Source: Methylomonas sp.
GTDB lineage: Bacteria > Pseudomonadota > Gammaproteobacteria > Methylococcales > Methylomonadaceae
NCBI GenBank assembly: GCA_026989395.1
Contig: JALSJK010000105.1
Coordinates: 1-60,235, forward strand
Direction of reading: 5' to 3'
Length of the DNA: 60,235 nucleotides
Shown here: positions 47,108 to 55,400 of the stretch, one piece after another
How positions within the stretch are numbered: the stretch's first letter is position 1
How the letters are laid out: every line of letters begins with the position of its first letter
Notes under the pieces: model-generated
What the model was told of the DNA's origin: nothing
Database searches by the model: none
What the model saw: only the letters and a program-made list of their open reading frames with translations
Position numbers and translations under genes: made by a program

Positions 47108-47428
47108 ATGACTAAACAAATGATGAGCTTGTTATCAGGTGATGTACTGGAAGATAACATGGAAATAACATTGGCAGAGCTATGTCGAATTTGCCGATTG
47201 CCTGCAGAGCGCGTTTTCGAGCTGGTCGAAGAAGGCATTGCAGAACCATTAGGACAAGATCCGCAATATTGGCGCTTCCAGGGTATCAGCGTGTTACGTG
47301 TTCGTTGCGCTTTACGGCTTGAACATGATCTTGGCATTAATACCGCAGGAGCAGCGCTGGTCCTTGATTTACTTGATGAAATTGAAACCATGCGCACGCG
47401 CCTGAACCGATTTGAAAATCTAGGATAA
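47108..47428 (+). CDS. cbpM: CbpM, chaperone modulator
   Basis: A 106-residue MerR-like single-domain protein that binds the J domain of CbpA and blocks it. Visible are the helix-turn-helix type segment LAELCRICRLPAERVFELVE, EGIAEPLGQDPQYWRF and the C-terminal helix LVLDLLDEIETMRTRLNRFE. Placement immediately after cbpA confirms the assignment. Followed 2 bp later by the HtpX-like gene. Confidence 0.9.
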   Translation: MTKQMMSLLSGDVLEDNMEITLAELCRICRLPAERVFELVEEGIAEPLGQDPQYWRFQGISVLRVRCALRLEHDLGINTAGAALVLDLLDEIETMRTRLNRFENLG

Positions 47429-47430
47429 CC

Positions 47431-48411
47431 ATGATGAGTAGCAATGAAATTGATGATAACGTCTGGTTACAACATGCAGGGTTAAATCTCCTACAATCAA
47501 TTCTACTATTAACCATAATGGGCGGTTTTTTTGCTTTGCTTGGCTGGATGTTCTGGGGACAGGACGGTGTTATTATGTTGCTGATTTTCGGTATCCTTGG
47601 GATTTTTATAAATTCTTTTATTGCCCCGCAAATGGTTATGAGCCTTTATGGGGCAACTCCGATCACCCCACAGCAAGCCCCAGAAATCTGGAAGGCAGTG
47701 AAAAAACTGTCCAAACGCGCCGGTTTACCCACCGTTCCAGAGCTATATTACATCCCCAGTCAAATGTTGAATGCTTTTTCCGTTGGCACCCGTAGCCATT
47801 CAGCGATTGCAATAACTGATGGATTAGCGCGGGAACTGGAATTATCCGAATTAATCGGTGTCATCGCCCATGAAATCAGTCATATTCGTAATAACGATTT
47901 GTGGGTAATGGGTCTGGCGGATATGTTTAGCCGCACAACCAGCATGATTTCCCTAATGGGACAGTTTTTATTGTTAATGAACCTGCCACTAATCATGATG
48001 TCTGGACAGCCAATAAACTGGTTTGCTATCCTGCTCATGATTTTCGCACCTAATTTGAGCGCTCTTGCGCAACTCGCGCTTTCACGCACCCGCGAATATG
48101 ATGCCGATCTTAATGCAGCCCGATTGACGGGAGACCCTGAAAGTCTGGCTAGTGCATTGTTAAAAATTGAAAAATCTCAGGGTGGCTGGATGGAACAAGT
48201 ATTCCTTCCTGGCCGCAATGTTCCTGTCCCTTCATTACTGCGTACTCACCCAGAAACAGAGGCTCGCATTAAACGACTGATGGAATTAAAACCGAACATT
48301 AGCGATGAAAATATCCTTTCTGATATTATTGCTAATGGTAATTTTCACTCTAAATTCAGTCAGCAAATTAACCGCCCGCCTCGCTGGCATATTAATGGTC
48401 TTTGGTATTGA
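47431..48411 (+). CDS. HtpX-like M48 zinc metalloprotease
   Basis: Inner-membrane metalloprotease of 326 residues. Two N-terminal membrane helices, the zinc motif HEISH in LIGVIAHEISHIRN, two more helices (about 170-215), and the third ligand region LSRTREYDADLNAARLTGD. The C-terminus matches RTHPETEARIKRLMEL of HtpX proteins. It lies 2 bp after cbpM, giving a Do-protease, CbpA, CbpM, HtpX stress set. HtpX family is certain; one-to-one orthology with HtpX is not. Confidence 0.88.
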   Translation: MMSSNEIDDNVWLQHAGLNLLQSILLLTIMGGFFALLGWMFWGQDGVIMLLIFGILGIFINSFIAPQMVMSLYGATPITPQQAPEIWKAVKKLSKRAGLPTVPELYYIPSQMLNAFSVGTRSHSAIAITDGLARELELSELIGVIAHEISHIRNNDLWVMGLADMFSRTTSMISLMGQFLLLMNLPLIMMSGQPINWFAILLMIFAPNLSALAQLALSRTREYDADLNAARLTGDPESLASALLKIEKSQGGWMEQVFLPGRNVPVPSLLRTHPETEARIKRLMELKPNISDENILSDIIANGNFHSKFSQQINRPPRWHINGLWY

Positions 48412-48458
48412 AAATGTTCTTGAGTATCGCAAAATTCACAATGGAATATTGCTTTTTA

Positions 48459-50792
48459 TCAGGAGTTTTTACCTGAAATTGTATCTCGAATTTTATTTGA
48501 TAGATCATCTAACGTATAAGGCTTGCTAAGCAAATTGGCATTAAACCGCGCTTGACCATTTTTTGCAATAGCGGTTTCTGTATATCCTGAGGTCAAAAGT
48601 ACTTTCAACCCAGGATACATTTTTACCGCCTTTTCAGCTAGTTCATACCCATTGAGTCCACCGGGCATCACAACATCGCTAAACAACAAATCGATTTCAG
48701 GATGTTGTTTAAGCTTTTCCAATGCTTCTCCTGCATTGTTAGCGGTAATAACTTTGTAACCCTGAAGTTTTAAGGTTTCTTCAACCAAATCTAGCAATTC
48801 CAACTCATCATCCACTACCAAAATATTCCCAACTCCCTTTGAAAGAGTTGCTTTAGCCAGCGGTGTTTGCCGGTCTGTTTTTTGTTGTTTTCCATCTGCC
48901 TTGGGTAAATAAAGACGAAAAGTGGTTCCAATACCTGGCTCGGAATAAACCTTAATATGGCCACCGGAACGCTTTACAAATCCAAATACCATTGATAATC
49001 CCAAACCAGTGCCTTTACCTGGCTCTTTGGTCGTAAAAAAAGGCTCAAAGATTCGTTCCTGCTGCTTACGTGGAATACCAGAGCCGGTATCACTAACTGT
49101 AATCTGCACATAATCACCCTCGACTACGCCTGGGTTGATGGAACAATATCCCGCATCAAGAGTACTATTATGGGTTTCAATGGTTAATTTACCTTGCCCA
49201 GCCATGGCATCACGCGCATTGAGAGTAAGATTAAGCAAGGCATCTTCAAATTCACCGGGATTAACGTCAGTTAACCACAATTTCTCAGCATACTGGTATT
49301 CCATTTCAACCTGGGGGGTTAGTGATTGAGTCAATAAATGGCTAATACGCTTAATCAGCTGATTTACATCAATCACTTCTGTCAAACAAGCCTGCCTGCT
49401 TGAAAAACCCAGTAATTGTCGCGTCAAATCCACTGCACGCTGAACAGTTTGGTTGATAACATCAATACGATGCCGGGCCTTAACTGCTAAATCATGCTCC
49501 AGTTCGAGAAGACTTAAATGCCCCGTGATAATACCAAGAATGTTATTAAAATCGTGCGCAATTCCGCCAGTAAGTTGGCCAATTGCGTCCATTTTCTGAG
49601 AGCGGCGCAATGCTTCTTCTATCTGTCTACGTTCTGTAATATCAGAAATCACGCTAATAAACCCTGAGATTTCACCCGCTTCATTCCGTTGATAATCCCA
49701 GATAATTTCCAGGAAAAGTTCTCGCCCATCCGCGCCTTTATTATAGGTAATAAAAGGAGTGGGTTTGGGTTGCTCTTCAAGCAGATATTTCAAATATTCC
49801 GCAAGAGCCGCCTTGTTCTCATCATCTGGTTGATAGTCCCAAATATATTGGCCAATCAATTTACCATTTTCAACGCCAAGCATTTGATGATGTGCAGCAT
49901 TACTAAAAATAATTAAGCCATTTATATCACTCTCCTGTACGCCATTAGGCAAAGTATTCAGAAGTTGGTCTTGCCAGCGTTCTTTATGGCGCAATTCAGT
50001 CATAGCCTCATCAAGCTGCTGTTCCCGTTTGCCGAGCTGCTGACTCATGTCATTTAACGCTTTGAATAATCGGGCAATCTCTCCGGCTCCGCTGATATTA
50101 CTGGATATATCATAATGGCCAGCGGCAATTTTCTCGGTATTAGCGACCAATTGATTAATGGGTTTGGTTACAAAAAACCTGATGAAAAAAAATAACAGCC
50201 CTAAAGCAGCAATTAGAATCAGCGCTATCAGCAAGCTGTTTTTTAGCAATTGATGCCAAATAGCCTGCATATCACGACTAATATCATAATCAAGAAAGAT
50301 CACTCCCACGCGTTGTGAGCGTAATTCATTTGACTGACGCTCCAATGTCACTGGAAAATAAGAAAAAAAACGACATTCATCTTCCGCCCAAATTACATTG
50401 GCATGCTTTCGACTTGTTACCTTGTTAAATTTTTGCTCATCAAATAACGGCAATACTTCGGTGACGGGTTTACCTTTATATGCTAATTTGGTACTAAAAC
50501 GAATACGCAGTTGATCATCAACCAAAACCAAGTCATTGTAATGGTTGTTTACCCCCCTTATGGTTACAGCTTGTTCTGCTTCATCATAATAGCCTTTGCG
50601 TATTTCTGATTGCAACTCATTTTGCAACAAAACCATATCATGTTGAATAAGTTGCCCACTATTCTTAATCAAATTAGCCTTAAGTAAGGTATATTCTTGC
50701 CAGGTCATAATTGCCCATAAAATACTCCCTATACTAATCACAAGGACTGGCAACCAGAATTGAAATGAGATAGAGCGGGCAGATTTGGTCAT
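48459..50792 (-). CDS. hybrid sensor histidine kinase (sensor-HAMP-PAS-HisKA-HATPase-REC)
   Basis: A 777-residue membrane kinase. Order: TM1 (about 12-30), periplasmic sensor part (about 35-180), TM2 (LLIALILIAALGLLFFFIRF), HAMP (KPINQLVANTEKIAAGHYDI), PAS (about 285-400), HisKA with phospho-His in GGIAHDFNNILGI, HATPase with NARDAM and DTGSGIPRKQ and FFTTKEPGKGTGLGLSM, and a C-terminal receiver with LLFSDVVMPGG. There is no output domain. It overlaps the binding-protein gene by 4 bp (ATGA), so the lipoprotein may feed it a ligand; that is inference. No downstream response regulator or phosphotransfer gene is seen. Confidence 0.92.
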   Translation of the reverse strand: MTKSARSISFQFWLPVLVISIGSILWAIMTWQEYTLLKANLIKNSGQLIQHDMVLLQNELQSEIRKGYYDEAEQAVTIRGVNNHYNDLVLVDDQLRIRFSTKLAYKGKPVTEVLPLFDEQKFNKVTSRKHANVIWAEDECRFFSYFPVTLERQSNELRSQRVGVIFLDYDISRDMQAIWHQLLKNSLLIALILIAALGLLFFFIRFFVTKPINQLVANTEKIAAGHYDISSNISGAGEIARLFKALNDMSQQLGKREQQLDEAMTELRHKERWQDQLLNTLPNGVQESDINGLIIFSNAAHHQMLGVENGKLIGQYIWDYQPDDENKAALAEYLKYLLEEQPKPTPFITYNKGADGRELFLEIIWDYQRNEAGEISGFISVISDITERRQIEEALRRSQKMDAIGQLTGGIAHDFNNILGIITGHLSLLELEHDLAVKARHRIDVINQTVQRAVDLTRQLLGFSSRQACLTEVIDVNQLIKRISHLLTQSLTPQVEMEYQYAEKLWLTDVNPGEFEDALLNLTLNARDAMAGQGKLTIETHNSTLDAGYCSINPGVVEGDYVQITVSDTGSGIPRKQQERIFEPFFTTKEPGKGTGLGLSMVFGFVKRSGGHIKVYSEPGIGTTFRLYLPKADGKQQKTDRQTPLAKATLSKGVGNILVVDDELELLDLVEETLKLQGYKVITANNAGEALEKLKQHPEIDLLFSDVVMPGGLNGYELAEKAVKMYPGLKVLLTSGYTETAIAKNGQARFNANLLSKPYTLDDLSNKIRDTISGKNS

Positions 50793-51769
50793 TGCACGCG
50801 ATCTGGTAAAAATGCACCATTGGCAATTTCACTAACATCGACAGCCTTTCGGAGTAGATTTTGTCGCAACATTAAATCCCTAAGCCTTGTGGTTATTTTC
50901 TCAATACCAGGAGCCTCGGCAGCAAGTAAGGCATGATTTTCTTCAAGCCCTAACAGATTGATACCGGCAAAGGTATTTATTACTTCCTCAGCAGTCAATG
51001 ACATTCGTGGCGCTATTAATTCTGCCGCTTTTTCTTGATTATCAAGATAATACTGCCGAGCCTTGAAATAACCTTGTAACAACTGTCGAAGAACACCCGG
51101 GTCAGCAGTCAAAACGTCCTCCAGAACAACCAGCACATCAATAATACGGTTTGGTATTTGACTGCTATCAAACAACTGTATTACTCCTTGCTTTAGCAAT
51201 TGTGTTTTTACCGGTTCAAAGGTTACGATAGCATCAGCATCTTTAAAACACATTTTATGCTCATTCAAAGTACAACTGACAATCTCTACATCAGCCACAC
51301 CCAAGTTGGCTGCTTGTAAAGCACCATCAAGCAAAACGGCACCTACTGCAGAATTTTCTACGGCAATTGTTTTGCCGCGCAACATTTCTAAAGATTTAAC
51401 GTGAGGCTTGCCCAATAACACATCAGCACCATCAGAAAAATCCATGACCAGGATGATTTTTAGTTTAAAACCATCCTGCAATAAAGTCAGTGCCTCATCC
51501 AGTGTCAGCGCTGCCGCTTCAAGCGAACCATTTCTCAGTGCGGTAATAACGTCTGATGCAGAATTAAATTCAACCAGTCTCAGTTGCGACTTTTCATAGA
51601 AACCAAGCTGTCGAGCAAGATATAATGGCTCATAACCCGACCAAACATTTGTACCAATACGGACTTGGGGTTCAGGCTCTGTGAATGAACTGCAGGAAGC
51701 TACAGCCAGTACTATCAATACAAAACTGACAATAACAATTATTTTATTTTTTGGACGATGTTGAAGCAT
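50789..51769 (-). CDS. ABC-type substrate-binding lipoprotein (NMT1/SsuA-like)
   Basis: A periplasmic binding protein of the nitrate/sulfonate/thiamine-precursor group. The signal ends in a lipobox VASC (about residue 26 of the 326). RIGTNVWSGYEPLYLARQLG and RNGSLEAAALTLDEALTLLQ and GKTIAVENSAVGAV are typical NMT1-type segments. The ATG at 51769 has AGAGGAT just upstream; a TTG at 51790 lies inside the dyad and is unlikely. No ABC permease or ATPase is adjacent; instead it is coupled to a hybrid kinase, so sensing is a reasonable guess. Confidence 0.85.
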   Translation of the reverse strand: MLQHRPKNKIIVIVSFVLIVLAVASCSSFTEPEPQVRIGTNVWSGYEPLYLARQLGFYEKSQLRLVEFNSASDVITALRNGSLEAAALTLDEALTLLQDGFKLKIILVMDFSDGADVLLGKPHVKSLEMLRGKTIAVENSAVGAVLLDGALQAANLGVADVEIVSCTLNEHKMCFKDADAIVTFEPVKTQLLKQGVIQLFDSSQIPNRIIDVLVVLEDVLTADPGVLRQLLQGYFKARQYYLDNQEKAAELIAPRMSLTAEEVINTFAGINLLGLEENHALLAAEAPGIEKITTRLRDLMLRQNLLRKAVDVSEIANGAFLPDRVQ

Positions 51770-51778
51770 ATCCTCTTG

Positions 51779-51806
51779 GAATCTGTTCAATATCTTGAAC
51801 AGATTC
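51779..51806. promoter_or_regulatory. perfect 12+12 dyad, probable operator or 5' leader hairpin
   Basis: GAATCTGTTCAA (51779-51790) and TTGAACAGATTC (51795-51806) are perfect inverted repeats around TATC, ending 9 bp before the ATG of the binding-protein gene. As a DNA site it fits a dimeric regulator; as RNA it would make a strong hairpin next to the ribosome-binding site. Confidence 0.6.
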
Positions 51807-51833
51807 GTTAGTTAATCCTTTCAATACAAATCA

Positions 51834-51889
51834 TCATTGAGTTTTTTGAAGCTCAATGAGCCTTACATTTAGGTTTTTTTCACCTAAAT
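51834..51889. promoter_or_regulatory. two adjacent hairpins upstream of the binding-protein/kinase operon
   Basis: TCATTGAG pairs with CTCAATGA (10-nt loop rich in T/A) and, 7 bp further, ATTTAGGT pairs with ACCTAAAT (7-nt loop). Both have perfect 8-bp stems and T- or A-rich loops. Function unknown. Confidence 0.4.
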
Positions 51890-52135
51890 ATCAGGAAAAA
51901 ACGTCACATTAGCCATTGGACAAGGATGAGCTTCTAAATTCAATGGTCTCACCTGCATGTTAACCCACTTTCCCTGCCAATGAAAACGATTTGAAAATTA
52001 ACATTAATTTATAAAGAGCTAATTAACCCTAATTCGAGTAGACAACACTGACAATAAAAGATTAGTTTAATGATATCGTGTTGTTAAAGGCTTAAGCTTA
52101 TGGCATGATTCCACTAAACCAAACGGTATAATCAA

Positions 52136-52823
52136 ATGAATAATTCTGTCAATATTGAGCAAGATAAAAAAAGCAATAATATTTTGCTCATTCTAGGCGT
52201 TGCTCATTCTAGGCGGGATTTTACTCACTATTTTGCTCTCTGTCGGCATCACCATCTGGATAATCAACTCTTATTTTTTTCCCAGCCAATTTCAGCCAGT
52301 TGAACTTAATCAACAAGAAAACCAGAAACTAAATCAAAAACTATCGCAATTTAGCTGGTTAACCGGCAATCCAGCTAATACAACAAAGCAAACCAAACTT
52401 GAACCTGAAAAATACTCAGAACAAGGTGCAACAAGAGAAATCAGTCTGACAGAGCGTGAACTTAATGCGCTTTTGGCCAAAAATACCGATCTGGCAGATA
52501 AACTGGCTATTGACCTGTCAGAAAATATGGCTAGCGGCAAACTGCTAATGCCTATGGATGAGGACTTTCCGGTTCTTGGCGGCAAAACTATCAAAATATC
52601 TGCAGGTATGGAGCTTGCATTCGCAAATAACAGACCCATTATAAAACTGAAGGGAGTCAGCATCATGGGAGTCCCAATTCCTAATGCCTGGTTAGGTGGA
52701 CTGAAAAATGTCGATCTTGTTAATGAGTTTGGCCAGGATGAAGGATTCTGGAAAGCTTTTGCTGATGGTGTCAAAGATGTAAATATTGCTGAAGGCAATT
52801 TAATTATCAAACTCAAGGAATAG
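52136..52823 (+). pseudogene. membrane-anchored protein gene frameshifted by a 16-bp tandem duplication
   Basis: The ATG at 52136 reads MNNSVNIEQDKKSNNI and then enters a 16-bp unit TTGCTCATTCTAGGCG that occurs twice (52184-52199, 52200-52215). The second copy shifts the frame to an early TGA. Removing one copy gives one uninterrupted protein of about 223 residues: short charged N-terminus, a membrane helix (LLILGGILLTILLSVGITIW) and an extracytoplasmic domain (SLTERELNALL, FPVLGGKTIKISAGMELAF, GVPIPNAWLGGL). As is, only a TTG at 52200 could start the long part. I do not recognise the family. Confidence 0.75.
52184..52215 (+). repeat. 16-bp tandem duplication, two perfect copies
   Basis: TTGCTCATTCTAGGCG is repeated head to tail without spacer. 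Sixteen is not a multiple of three, so it shifts the reading frame of the gene it lies in. Confidence 0.97.
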
Positions 52824-52893
52824 CTCTGCAAAAATGCCGGGCTAATCAATAATCTGCTGGTAACTACCAGCAATATAACAACCGGAGGAAATA

Positions 52894-53205
52894 ATGAGTA
52901 CAAAAAATGATTTATTAGCTAAAGTTCAGGAAACCATTGAAGAACAATCAGCCAAGCTGGAACAATTGAAAGAAAAAGCACTGGATGAATCCAGTGATGC
53001 TCTGGATGATATCAAGGAGTCCATCAGCGCTCTAGAGCCAAAACTGGAAGAAGCCAAAGCCAAGGCTATGGAAATAGCTGACGCGGCAGATGATAAATGG
53101 GATGATCTCAAAGATTCCATTGAAGAAGGCTGGGATGAAGTCAGCGCACAACTTGAAGATGGCTGGGACAATCTGACTGATAAAGTTAAAAATCTGTTTT
53201 CTTAA
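52894..53205 (+). CDS. small acidic helical protein (103 aa), unknown function
   Basis: Almost wholly alpha-helical and strongly charged, with amphipathic heptad-like repeats (VQETIEEQSAKLEQLKEKAL, ALEPKLEEAKAKAMEIADA) and a repeated tryptophan-bearing segment (KWDDLKDSIEEGW, GWDEVSAQLEDGW, GWDNLTDKVKNLF). No signal peptide. The layout resembles apolipoprotein-like or stress-related coiled-coil proteins but no family is recognised. The start has an excellent ribosome-binding site (CGGAGGAAATA). It is 70 bp downstream of the frameshifted membrane-protein gene on the same strand. Confidence 0.75.
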   Translation: MSTKNDLLAKVQETIEEQSAKLEQLKEKALDESSDALDDIKESISALEPKLEEAKAKAMEIADAADDKWDDLKDSIEEGWDEVSAQLEDGWDNLTDKVKNLFS

Positions 53206-53251
53206 TGAAAAAATAAATTAGCGCCTACTTAAGGGACAAACATAAAATAAC

Positions 53252-53370
53252 GTTGGCAACTGGCTTGTCTTTTTATCCGTCTTCTGCGTTATAAAAAAAG
53301 TTACATAGCTAGCTATGTAACTATTTCTACGCCTTGAATACGAATAACAATACGGCGCCAGTTGCCCAAC
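53252..53370. repeat. 119-bp imperfect inverted repeat, MITE-like, with 22-bp perfect palindrome at centre
   Basis: The outer arms GTTGGCAACTGGC and GCCAGTTGCCCAAC pair, with weaker pairing inside (TTATCCGTCTTCTGCG against TTATTCGTATTCAAGGCG). At the centre GTTACATAGCT/AGCTATGTAAC (53300-53321) is perfectly palindromic. Flanking AATAA and TTATT could be target-site sequence. No coding capacity. Confidence 0.65.
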
Positions 53371-53428
53371 TTATTCCGTGCTCGTTCCTAATCATTTTGC
53401 ACCTGACTCTTTCGTTAAAAATCGCCCA

Positions 53429-53881
53429 ATGAATATATGGATAGATGCGGACGCATGCCCGGTTGTTATTAAAGATATTTTATTCAGGGCCGCGGTTCGC
53501 ACCGGTGTGCAGCTAATATTAGTAGCCAACCGAGCAATTCATGTCCCACCGTTTCCCAACATCAAAATGCTTCAGGTCACAGCCGGTTTTGATGTTGCCG
53601 ACAATGAAATTATTAAAAGAATTACCGCTGGCGACCTTGTTATTACCAGCGATATCCCTTTAGCGGCTGAAGTCATCAACAAAGGTGGCTATGCCCTCGA
53701 TTCCCGCGGCGAACTATATACAACAGAAAATATCGGCGAACGACTTAATATGCGTGATTTTATGGCCACACTCCGAAATAGCGGCATAAATACCGGCGGT
53801 CCAGCGCAATTGAGCAACAGTGATCGACAATACTTTGCCAATCAACTGGATAAATTTCTCGCACAGCGTTCACAAAAATAA
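53429..53881 (+). CDS. YaiI/YqxD family protein (UPF0178, DUF188)
   Basis: A 150-residue soluble protein of the PIN-like UPF0178 family. Signatures are [20 protein letters not shown] at the N-terminus, [20 protein letters not shown] and [20 protein letters not shown]. The Asp residues in DADACP and TSDIPLA would form a nuclease-like metal site, but activity is unproven. The ATG at 53429 gives the family's normal start; an upstream GTG at 53378 lies in a repeat and is rejected. Confidence 0.92.
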   Translation: MNIWIDADACPVVIKDILFRAAVRTGVQLILVANRAIHVPPFPNIKMLQVTAGFDVADNEIIKRITAGDLVITSDIPLAAEVINKGGYALDSRGELYTTENIGERLNMRDFMATLRNSGINTGGPAQLSNSDRQYFANQLDKFLAQRSQK

Positions 53882-53894
53882 GCGCTAATTAAGC

Positions 53895-54506
53895 TTATTG
53901 CTGAAATTGATTTTCTATCACAACCTCATCAAGATCCAGTTGCCCTGCTCTGGGCATCGCTTCCTGAACTGCTTTTCCAACAACAACAAACATAGCGATG
54001 ACATGATCATCGGGTAATTTAATAAGCTCACCGACTTTTTCAAAATCAAAACCATCCATCGGACAGGAATCGTAGCCCATTGCTTTTGCTGCCAGCATCA
54101 ATGTTTGCGCTGCAATTCCACAGGAGCGCATCGCCTCATCACGCTGCACCTGCTCCTTGTCTCGATAATAACTATCGATAGCCGGTAAAATAAATTCCTG
54201 AACTTCTTGAGGAGCATTTCTCCAATAACGCCCCGGCTGTTTTTCCCAGGATTTTAGATCAGCACATAATACAATCAATAGTGACGCATCAGTCACCTGG
54301 GCTTGATTCCAGGCCACTTCCCTTATTTTTTGGCGTTGTTCCTGGTCTTTTACCACCACAAATCGCCAATTCTGGATATTAAACGCAGTCGGAGAAAGTA
54401 CCGCCAGTGATAGTAATTCTTTTATTTCCCCATCAGTCATTTGGTGATTTGCATCAAAATGCTTGACTGAACGCCTTGCGCGAATGGCTTCTAAAGTGTT
54501 CATCAT
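53895..54506 (-). CDS. nitroreductase family protein
   Basis: An FMN-dependent NAD(P)H oxidoreductase-type protein of 203 residues. The motif IRARRSVKHFDANHQMTD near the N-terminus binds FMN; SPTAFNIQNWRFVVVKD and MLAAKAMGYDSCPMDGFDFE are also typical. The physiological substrate is not predictable from sequence. Convergent with the YaiI-type gene (13 bp gap), 15 bp downstream of ubiA on the same strand. Confidence 0.9.
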   Translation of the reverse strand: MMNTLEAIRARRSVKHFDANHQMTDGEIKELLSLAVLSPTAFNIQNWRFVVVKDQEQRQKIREVAWNQAQVTDASLLIVLCADLKSWEKQPGRYWRNAPQEVQEFILPAIDSYYRDKEQVQRDEAMRSCGIAAQTLMLAAKAMGYDSCPMDGFDFEKVGELIKLPDDHVIAMFVVVGKAVQEAMPRAGQLDLDEVVIENQFQQ

Positions 54507-54521
54507 TTTTTAATCTCTCTT

Positions 54522-55400
54522 TTAAACCAATAAATAATCCACGGCCAATCCACAAAAAACGGCCAACCCGAACCAGTTGCTATTCAAAAAAGCCTTAAAG
54601 CATTGATTTTTTTCCCGATTAAAAATCAGAATTTGCTGATAAATTGAAAGTCCTACTGCTACCAACACGCCAAAATAATAAGGCCAACTCAGATTTTCCA
54701 ACGTCCCTATGATAATTAACAAACCAATAATGATAATTTGTAAAACAGCCATGATATGACGATCTTTATCACCAAATAAAATCGCTGTGGATTTTACCCC
54801 AATTTTCAAATCATCATCCTTATCCACCATGGCATACATGGTATCGTAAACCAATGCCCATAAAACGGTTGCCAAATACATAACCCAGGCTACCGAAGGT
54901 ACCGAGCCTGTTTGAGCAGCAAAAGCCATAGGCACAGCCCAGCCAAAAGCAATCCCCAGATAAGCTTGGGGCAAGTGAGTATAGCGCTTCATGAAAGGAT
55001 AACTGGCCGCTAGAAACGCAGCGATAAAAGACAACAACACCGTTAGTCTGTTCATCAATAAAACCAATGAAAAGGCGATCAAACATAATATTACAAACAA
55101 TATCAATGCTTCTTTTGGCTTAACTCTTCCTGCTGCTATCGGGCGTTGCTTGGTCCGTTCCACATGAGGATCAAATTCCCGATCAGCATAATCGTTAATC
55201 ACACAGCCTGCGGCACGCATCAGAATGACACCTAACACAAAAACAGTAAAAACCAAAGGATCAGGTTTGCCATCTCCTGCGACCCAAAGCGCCCAAAGCG
55301 TTGGCCAAAGCAAAATCAGAATACCAATTGGCCGATCAAACCTGGCCAGCAACCAATACTGGTGCGCGCGATCTAAAATCAACGCCTTATTCACTGTCAT
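54522..55400 (-). CDS. ubiA: UbiA, 4-hydroxybenzoate polyprenyltransferase
   Basis: Integral membrane prenyltransferase that joins 4-hydroxybenzoate to the polyprenyl tail in ubiquinone synthesis. About nine helices; the two Asp-rich motifs are NDYADREFD and [32 protein letters not shown] is the N-terminal signature. Start placed at the ATG at 55400 (292 residues, preceded by a G-rich site), so it overlaps the end of hldE by 14 bp. Confidence 0.95.
   Translation of the reverse strand: MTVNKALILDRAHQYWLLARFDRPIGILILLWPTLWALWVAGDGKPDPLVFTVFVLGVILMRAAGCVINDYADREFDPHVERTKQRPIAAGRVKPKEALILFVILCLIAFSLVLLMNRLTVLLSFIAAFLAASYPFMKRYTHLPQAYLGIAFGWAVPMAFAAQTGSVPSVAWVMYLATVLWALVYDTMYAMVDKDDDLKIGVKSTAILFGDKDRHIMAVLQIIIIGLLIIIGTLENLSWPYYFGVLVAVGLSIYQQILIFNREKNQCFKAFLNSNWFGLAVFCGLAVDYLLV

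Larger units (their letters stand above)
51770..52135. other. 366-bp divergent intergenic region with three dyads
   Basis: Between the binding-protein gene and the membrane-protein gene at 52136. It holds the perfect dyad at 51779-51806 and two hairpins: TCATTGAG/CTCAATGA (51834-51841, 51852-51859) and ATTTAGGT/ACCTAAAT (51867-51874, 51882-51889). The rest is AT-rich and holds no gene I can support. Confidence 0.55.

Noticed and set aside
51779-51806. LexA (SOS) box at the dyad before the binding-protein gene
   Set aside because: CTGT and ACAG are separated by 12 bases instead of the 8 of the gammaproteobacterial LexA box.
52334-52903. 189-residue open frame opposite the frameshifted membrane-protein gene
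   Set aside because: Antisense shadow; Ser/Leu/Pro-rich translation without motifs, while the plus strand gives a structured protein.
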